Shown here piece by piece: positions 58,257 through 64,000 of a stretch of DNA of 64,000 bases. Position 1 is the first letter of the stretch; each line of letters starts with the position of its first letter. Where the stretch lies: assembly GCA_019925105.1 (NCBI GenBank), contig JAHGAU010000001.1, positions 2,542,001-2,606,000 of the forward strand, read 5' to 3'. The position numbers and the translations under genes were made by a program. The notes below the pieces were generated by a model. That model was not told where the DNA came from. It ran no database searches and saw nothing but the letters and a program-made list of their open reading frames with translations. The DNA comes from Niebla homalea (taxonomy: Eukaryota; Ascomycota; Lecanoromycetes; Lecanorales; Ramalinaceae).

Positions 58257-58648
58257 GCCGCGGACCAATCACTTTCGAAAGTGAAATATTTCTCAGAGTC
58301 CACTACGACTATTGCTGTACAAGCTCACGGCAGCTTTCACAGTCTTAAGGCAAAAGCCACATTCAATTTGAACCTCAGCATCGTCTTCGACCATGTCTAC
58401 GTAATTCCGCATTTCTACGCCTCTGGCGAGTACATCCTCTCTATCACCACCTCATCCTTCTCCAATACCAATCGAGTCCGGACAATTTCACCTCCTCACC
58501 ATACCCTACCGATAATCATTCACACCCCTCATATCCGATAATCACCAAACCCAGACAATCCACCAGCAACGACCTCCCCCACCCGGCCCCGTCTCCCCCA
58601 GCCCTCTCAACCATAAGTCACCGCAACAACAACAACAACAACAACAAA
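58257..58648. other. Intergenic, 392 bp
   Basis: 5' region of the SPF27 gene, with a (CAA)n microsatellite at about 58624-58646 just before the ATG. No RIP-like AT bias here. Confidence 0.55.
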
Positions 58649-59354
58649 ATGCCGCTCACATCCCACACCACCGACTCCCTCCCCTACATCGACCGCCCCC
58701 GTCCCCCGCCTCCCTCGCCGCCGCCACCACCCTAATCAACTCCTCCCTCCCCCGGCCTCCTCCCGCCATCAGAGGCCCCTCCACCCTTCCATCCCCCCGC
58801 ACCAACCCCTCCTTCACCCCCTCATCCGCACCGAACTAACCCGCCTATCTGCCGCCGCCGCCGCCCCCTCCTCCCCCTCCCCCTTCACCTCCCCCAACGA
58901 AGATCGGCGCGGGGTGGACATGTCGCGCTACTCCGCCCTCCCCACGCTCCCTCCTCCCCCCCCCTCTTCCTCCTCCTCCTCGTCGGCGCTGGGGGAGGAC
59001 ACCCAACAACAACAAGAAGCCGAAGCAGCGTTAAGGCAAAGTTACATCAACGCCACGTACCTGCGTCTCCGCAACGAGCAGCTGGGGTTGCTGGAGCGGT
59101 ACGGGCGGAATGCCTGGTTGGTCGGGAACGAGACGTTGGAGGAGATACTGAGGGAGAAGGAGAGGGGCCTGGTGGAGACGAGGGCGGCGGTGGAGGAGGT
59201 CAATCGGGGGAGGAAGGCGGGGCAAATCGAGTGGGGGGGTGGAGGGGAGGACGGGGTTGAAGGGTTGGAGAGGAGATGGAGGGAAGGGGTGGGGAGGGGG
59301 ATTGAGGTCGGGCTTGCTGTTCGGGAGGTGGAGGGGAGGATACGTGAGGGTTGA
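58649..59354 (+). CDS. Pre-mRNA-splicing factor SPF27/Cwf7 (BCAS2 family) with two apparent frameshifts
   Basis: The family pattern is readable but spread over three frames. From ATG 58649: MPLTSHTTDSLPYIDRP, a typical BCAS2 start; then SLAAATTLINSSL in the next frame; then LHPLIRTELTRLSA, VDMSRYSALP, SYINATYLRLRNEQLGLLER and YGRNAWLVGNETLEEILRE to a stop at 59354. Each change fits one missing base in a C5 run (58696-58700 and 58749-58753); gaining one base in each gives a 235-residue product, a normal family length. The longest uninterrupted part starts at Met 58920. SPF27 is a core helical subunit of the Prp19 complex (NTC) in the spliceosome. Whether this is a sequencing artefact or a real lesion is open. 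Confidence 0.75.
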
Positions 59355-59994
59355 GGAATGTGGCAAGGTAAGACCGGGATCTGGCTTAGGTGGGTTGGTA
59401 GCGGGAGATGACGTGGAAGGGAAGGTAGGTCATTTTAAGCCTCTGCTACGAGAAGCTTAGGGGTCGGCCCAGAGGTTGTCTGGTCCCTGGAAGAGGGAAG
59501 CTGATGATGATCCACGTCTGGTCAGGGGAAGCGTGCGAAGCATCTCTCACGAGCGAGGGAAAAAGCGTCTCCTCACGAGGCCATGAGCACTGCATTGAGA
59601 CGAGCGAGGGATGTCTCAGCTGCGTTGGAGACTTGTAATGTACAAGATGATCGCTATACCTAATGGGGTGCTTTACCTCTGAAAAGGAGACCACCTCCTG
59701 CAGACATAGGAAAGCTTGTCAAAATAAAACATTGTAAGCTTAGTAAGGGGGTTCCCGAGTAGTTGATGCCGTCGAGATAGAACATCAACTTTGATGCTCA
59801 GGCGGGATGCCTCTCTCTTGTGACTTGCCTCTCTAGGCGCATTCATCTCTTGCTCTTCCCAGTCGTGAAAATGCTTTCCTGCGTCTATAAAGCTTGAAAG
59901 CAACCATACAACCAAAATGATAGTTCCTTGTTATTGTCGCCTTTCATCCGTCGTTGATTCGATCAAGGCGTGCTCATCTCACGGTCGGTCACCA
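59355..59994. other. Convergent intergenic, 640 bp
   Basis: 3' flanks of SPF27 and the PKA regulatory subunit. Nothing supported. Confidence 0.5.
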
Positions 59995-61137
59995 TTACTT
60001 GCCACCAACACTATAATCATTCCTCCGCATGATCGCTTCGACCGGGCCCAGCAGCCTCTGGAAACCTTGCTTTCCTAAAGTGGCCACCTTGACCTCGCCA
60101 GTTTTGCTAGCGACAACGCTGGCAGCACGGGGCTTGTCGTCCAAGAGCGCCAATTCTCCAAAGTAATCCCCCTTCTTGTACATCTTCACCGGCTCCGTAC
60201 CCCCACCCACATCACTCTTGAACGCCTCGGCCTCCCCAGTCTCGAGGAAGAAGAAGGCATCTCCCGGTGCCCCTTCCTTGATGATGGTAGCCCCAGCAGG
60301 GAACTTCTGCATCTCCAACGCATCGGCAATCTTGCTCCGCTCATACAACGTCAACTCGCTCAACAGCGGTACCTCCTCCAGGAACTTCTCGTACATCCTC
60401 CTCCTCCCATAGGCGGAATCCATCAAGATCCTTCGAAACGTGACCCGATCGAGGGCCCAGAGGGTGCTATTCGCCTCGGTGGACACCACCGTGGCCGCGC
60501 GGGGCGCATTGTACATCAAAGCAAGCTCGCCAAATGAGCCACCGGGCCCGATGCTGTTGACTTTCTTGCCCATCCCTTGCGGCCCGGGCTCAACGGTGCC
60601 CGAAGGGTTAACGTAAATGTCAAAGGTGCCGCGCTCGACGACGTAGAAGTAGTCGCCCGCGTCGCCCTGGGTGATGACCTTGATGTCCTTAGCCGGGATG
60701 GGTTTTTCCACCAAGGCGCCGAGCACGAGGCTCGAGGAGTCGTCGTCCAGGTGGCTGAAAAGGAAGTTCTGGCTGACGGAGACACGCAGGCGGGAGAGCT
60801 GGTCGGGGGTCTTGGCGTGGAGGGGCGGTTTCCAGTTGCTGTCTTCGTGGTGGGAGGGCGTGAGAGATTCCGCGGAGACGGAGGTGCGGCGGTTCATGTT
60901 GTAGTCGGAGGGCATGAGGTGATCGCTCTGTTGGGGTGGGAAGGTAGACGGTGGGCCGCCCGAAGCTGATGCTTGAGCACCAGAGAATGGGCCGGACGAC
61001 GTTGTATTTGTGGGGGACTTGACAGCGTCGGCGGGTTCATCCTCCCGGACATTGGAGAGACTACCTTGGCGGGGTGCGGCGGGGTTGAAGCTGCCACCAC
61101 CGCCGAAGGGATTGGAATTGGAGAAGGTGCCGGACAT
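59995..61137 (-). CDS. pkaR: cAMP-dependent protein kinase regulatory subunit
   Basis: Single exon, 380 aa from ATG 61137 (MSGTFSNSNPFGGGGSF). Residues 83-86 are the RRTS inhibitor/phosphorylation site (NRRTSVSAES). Two cyclic-nucleotide-binding domains follow: A, ~120-240, with GGSFGELALMYNAPRAATVV; B, ~245-365, with GDYFGELALLDDKPRAASVV. Both keep the Glu and Arg that hold cAMP. It inhibits the PKA catalytic subunit until cAMP binds, controlling growth and development. The N-terminal ~80 residues are low-complexity, and I cannot see the usual amphipathic dimerization/docking helices; an upstream exon cannot be excluded. The in-frame extension to 61275 starts with a non-ATG codon and was not used. 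Confidence 0.9.
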   Translation of the reverse strand: MSGTFSNSNPFGGGGSFNPAAPRQGSLSNVREDEPADAVKSPTNTTSSGPFSGAQASASGGPPSTFPPQQSDHLMPSDYNMNRRTSVSAESLTPSHHEDSNWKPPLHAKTPDQLSRLRVSVSQNFLFSHLDDDSSSLVLGALVEKPIPAKDIKVITQGDAGDYFYVVERGTFDIYVNPSGTVEPGPQGMGKKVNSIGPGGSFGELALMYNAPRAATVVSTEANSTLWALDRVTFRRILMDSAYGRRRMYEKFLEEVPLLSELTLYERSKIADALEMQKFPAGATIIKEGAPGDAFFFLETGEAEAFKSDVGGGTEPVKMYKKGDYFGELALLDDKPRAASVVASKTGEVKVATLGKQGFQRLLGPVEAIMRRNDYSVGGK

Positions 61138-62307
61138 TTTGGGATGGGTGAAATACTGAGTTGGAGAGAATCTGTTGACTCTGGAGGGGCAATACGACCT
61201 GGCGGATATTGCGCAGTAGATTCTTGGAGGATGGGAAGTGGTGGAATGAGCAAAAAGTAGGGTCTGATCAAACAATCAAAAGGAGCGTGGTAAGGAAGGA
61301 GTGAGGAGGTTTTCGATTGATGTTTTGGTGGTGTGGATTCACTGAGAGGTTGCAGTGGGAAGGTGTCGACTGAGATTTCGATGATGTTCGCTCCTACGTC
61401 GCGTTGAGGAGGGGCAGTTACGCAGTTGGGGGCAGGCGACTACGTAGTAGTTCTAGTTGGGGTTGGAGTGGGAAAGTGTGATATTGTGAAAGAAGACCCA
61501 ATCGCGATGTCGCCTTTTCCTTACTGTTCTCATTGACGTCGTCTCCTTCAATAATGACTTGCAGATCGGCAGAGCTAGGGAGCAGGATTACGCATGAGTA
61601 GCCTACGGTTGGTACCTGTTACTTGGGTGGTCCACCATTGACAGGTCCCCCTTAAGACTTTCTTCAGGCAACAATTGACTCTCCAGACAGGTAGAAGGGA
61701 AGTGCATGTACTCGCAAATCCTGTGCAAGCTCATGATGGTGCGACAAACGGATTGCAATTATGAACCATCTCAATATCGTGCATTTCCCAAAGCAGCGTA
61801 TCGACGAGGGGAGTATATTCATGGTGGTGTGCAAAGCTGCAAGATATCATACCTTAATAAGATTTGCGCCCCCTTGTTCATCGGCTTCTAGGGGCAACTG
61901 GGGGCACGGACCTTTGTGTGGGGAAGAACTTCCAGACCCTTCTTGGCGCCTTCCAGAAGCCTTCCAATTCTTTTTCTATGCTTCCTTTCAAAGTTCCATC
62001 ACTCTTCTTCGAAACCATATGGTTTTCAAATGTGTTTAAAGTGAAAGCATGAAACCATACAACAAGGTAGAAGGAGTGAATGAATTAATGATTGAATATG
62101 CACTCTGACTAAAGAAGTTGTACAACAACATCGGCCTCCATCTTTCTGCACCGAATTGAATGACAAGGTACCCTTTGGACGAAGATCGCGTCTGACCATG
62201 CCTGTAGTCAAGATCAAAAGCTTACAGCCCGCTGTACACCTCAATCATACATGGAGACTGCATCACCTCCCCACCGTTGTCGCCCTTTCCCCTGCATTTT
62301 TGGAATT
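61138..62307. other. Intergenic, 1.17 kb
   Basis: Promoter of pkaR at the left and 3' flank of the next minus-strand gene at the right. Only short ORFs; no supported feature. Confidence 0.5.
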
Positions 62308-64000
62308 TTACACTCCATCCTGCGTCGGCTTCGACGCTCCATCGCTAAGCCTGCCGGATCTCCTTGGCTTCTTTTCCATCGCTTTCGCTTGCTCCGTGAC
62401 GTCAAGGCCTTCACTGAGCCTCCCAGATCTCCGTGGTTTTTTCTCTACTACTTTCCCATCATGTGACATATCAAGACTCTTGTTTCTCCCTCGTTTCCTT
62501 AGTGGTGCATGTTTGGGCGTAACCTCTATGGCAGTCTTAGAAGGAGTTTCCTTGGTGACCTTGCCATCCTCCTTCTCAGCATCGTCCAAGGTTGGTGTCA
62601 TCGCCTTGGCTGATTCACCACCCTCGCTAGTCCTTGCTCTCCCGTCCAAGTCATCCTCTCTCATGAGAAGTCCGCCTAGCTCTCGATTACCGACAAGTCT
62701 TCGGCCTTGTCGTTCTGTCTTCGCTCTCTTCGTCACTTTTGCTGATAGCTCTCGGTCGATTGATAATGCGTCCTTGGGACGTCTCCGGGATTTGATCGAG
62801 GGTGAGGATTTCGGGGTTCGGACCTGACGCTTAAGATGAGGAGTCAGCCGGACTGCGGAGGGCATACTATGTGGGTCCTCCGGATCAGACATCGCAAGCT
62901 CGTCATGGTATTCAGAGCTGAGCTCTGTAGCTTGACTTGCCTTGTTCAGACCTACCAAGAGGGTCTCCTTGCCGGCTGCATGTTGCTGCGTCGACGGAGG
63001 AATATCATCCCCCTGTGGTAGAGCCTTCGCCTGCTCGACTTGAAGAGCGCTGTCCTCGTCGGGCAGTGCCGCCGTCCGGGTTGCAATAGTAGGAAAATTT
63101 GTATGCGTTGACGTGTTCGACCGAGTGCGTCTATTACTGGGTGATGACTTCCGAGCCCTGCTTTTACTCTTGGGTGTTGCCTGAGGCGCTGCGCAATCGA
63201 GCTTGCCAACCTTTGCGTCCATTTTTTTGGTCATGGCGGGCTCTTGTAGTGAGTTCTTTAGTGTCGTTTCGCCTCGAAGGGAGGACCTTCGGGAGGTGGG
63301 CGGTGTGAGCGTCTGTACAAGGCCTGGAACTTGGACCTTGTGCTGTGGATAGGAAGACCTCGATAATTCAGTTGATGTTTTGGTTTCCACGAGAGGAACC
63401 TCCTTGTCAGCATCATTTGGGTGTTCCTGAATCTTCTTGACCGCTTCTAGTGGAGCACCGGATTCTTCTGCGGGCATAATTGACATAGTAGTGAGGGCCT
63501 GCGAATGCTCATGAGCAGCCTCAAGTCGCTCAGCGTGTTTCTCGGTATGTGTATAGGTATCTGGAGGCGGCAAAGCCTGCCCTTCTTGTGAGGCTCTTAT
63601 AGGTTTGACGTGATTGTGCACAGGTATGCTAGCTTCTGCAACGGGTGAATCCTGCACTTTCTTAGCTTCAGCGGCTTCCAGTGAGCTGATAGGCTCCTCT
63701 GTGGGGATGCACACAAATTTAACGAACGAGGACTGCGTTCTACGAACAACTGTTTGAGGACTAACAGAATGCACCGAATTCCCTCCAGGAGAAGAGTTTT
63801 CTGCACGGACGGCTTCTGGTGAATCAACAAAGGCTGGGCTATTCGCAAAGGATACTGGAGCAAACGATGCCGGTGTGTCATGTAGAGCCTCTTTTGGAGG
63901 CTCCATATCTGTATCGGAGACAGAATCGGAGGAAGACTTCGCTTCGTGCACGTTCGTAGTGAGTGACGGCAGTGCCTCATGAAAAGCTTCCGGTGAGTGA
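62308..64000 (-). CDS. Disordered basic protein of unknown function (3' part)
   Basis: The minus-strand frame is open from the window edge to a stop at 62308 (about 563 codons visible), so the start is outside. Ser/Thr/Pro/Glu-rich throughout, with many SP/TP sites (QTLTPPTSRRSS, KSSPSNRRTRS, RTPKSSPSIKSRRRPK). The C-terminus has two copies of EKKPRRSGRLS 23 residues apart, a basic motif that could bind DNA or chromatin, and a bipartite-like nuclear signal (KVTKRAKTERQGRR). No folded domain recognised. A nuclear, chromatin-related role is inference from composition only. Confidence 0.7.
   Translation of the reverse strand, partial: HSPEAFHEALPSLTTNVHEAKSSSDSVSDTDMEPPKEALHDTPASFAPVSFANSPAFVDSPEAVRAENSSPGGNSVHSVSPQTVVRRTQSSFVKFVCIPTEEPISSLEAAEAKKVQDSPVAEASIPVHNHVKPIRASQEGQALPPPDTYTHTEKHAERLEAAHEHSQALTTMSIMPAEESGAPLEAVKKIQEHPNDADKEVPLVETKTSTELSRSSYPQHKVQVPGLVQTLTPPTSRRSSLRGETTLKNSLQEPAMTKKMDAKVGKLDCAAPQATPKSKSRARKSSPSNRRTRSNTSTHTNFPTIATRTAALPDEDSALQVEQAKALPQGDDIPPSTQQHAAGKETLLVGLNKASQATELSSEYHDELAMSDPEDPHSMPSAVRLTPHLKRQVRTPKSSPSIKSRRRPKDALSIDRELSAKVTKRAKTERQGRRLVGNRELGGLLMREDDLDGRARTSEGGESAKAMTPTLDDAEKEDGKVTKETPSKTAIEVTPKHAPLRKRGRNKSLDMSHDGKVVEKKPRRSGRLSEGLDVTEQAKAMEKKPRRSGRLSDGASKPTQDGV

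Noticed and set aside
58140..58541. 133-aa plus-strand ORF
   Set aside because: Spans the LTR end and the flanking spacer; starts in repeat DNA and has no family features.
1..64000. CRISPR array, tRNA, rRNA, secondary-metabolite cluster
   Set aside because: Looked for regular spaced repeats, cloverleaf-like T-arms and PKS/NRPS motifs; none seen. A tRNA scan could still find a diverged or intron-containing tRNA.

Overview
The window is nuclear DNA of a filamentous ascomycete (Pezizomycotina; the class is not certain, Dothideomycetes is a guess). Reasons: genes are dense and mostly carry short GT-AG introns of 44-110 nt; the protein set is typical of the group (Tom70, Nop13/Rnp24, Btz, NBR1-like receptor with four ZZ fingers, Iec3, Mit1-like remodeller, acid proteases, DUF3455); and a 5.8-kb AT-rich tract looks like an LTR retrotransposon destroyed by repeat-induced point mutation (RIP). 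Gene models were built by eye: for each, the exon lengths sum to a whole number of codons and the joins restore family motifs, except two genes with apparent frameshifts.

Layout. 0-11 kb: 3' part of an Ala/Pro/Glu-rich gene, Nop13-like RNA-binding protein, an ABZ2-like PLP enzyme (minus), Tom70, and a Btz/CASC3 exon-junction protein. 11-25 kb: NBR1-like autophagy receptor, a pepsin-type protease without an evident signal peptide, INO80 subunit Iec3, a secreted DUF3455 protein (minus), a PRELI/MSF1 protein (minus) divergent from cytosolic TrpRS. 25-37 kb: a type II membrane glycosyltransferase-like protein, ketol-acid reductoisomerase, a serine/threonine dehydratase or serine racemase, an alpha/beta hydrolase (minus), and a 1612-aa Mit1/CHD-like remodeller. 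37-42 kb: two secreted acid peptidases in tandem on the minus strand (S10 carboxypeptidase, S53 sedolisin). 42-52 kb: a 118-aa small protein, mitochondrial release factor 1 (minus) divergent from Arp1, a GRGGxGN-repeat protein (minus), a gamma-glutamyltranspeptidase (minus) and a 603-aa unknown (minus). 52.4-58.3 kb: RIP-decayed LTR element with an intact 5-bp target-site duplication. 58.3-64 kb: SPF27/Cwf7 splicing factor with two apparent frameshifts, PKA regulatory subunit (minus) and the 3' part of an unknown disordered protein (minus, runs off the window).

The genes are mainly housekeeping and do not form one pathway. Loose themes are RNA metabolism (Nop13, Btz, SPF27), chromatin (Iec3, Mit1), mitochondria (Tom70, PRELI, KARI, mtRF1) and extracellular proteolysis (S10, S53). 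I saw no biosynthetic cluster, CRISPR array, tRNA or rRNA gene. The strongest non-genic signal is the retroelement: its LTRs differ almost only by transitions, and the outer parts of both LTRs are spared.
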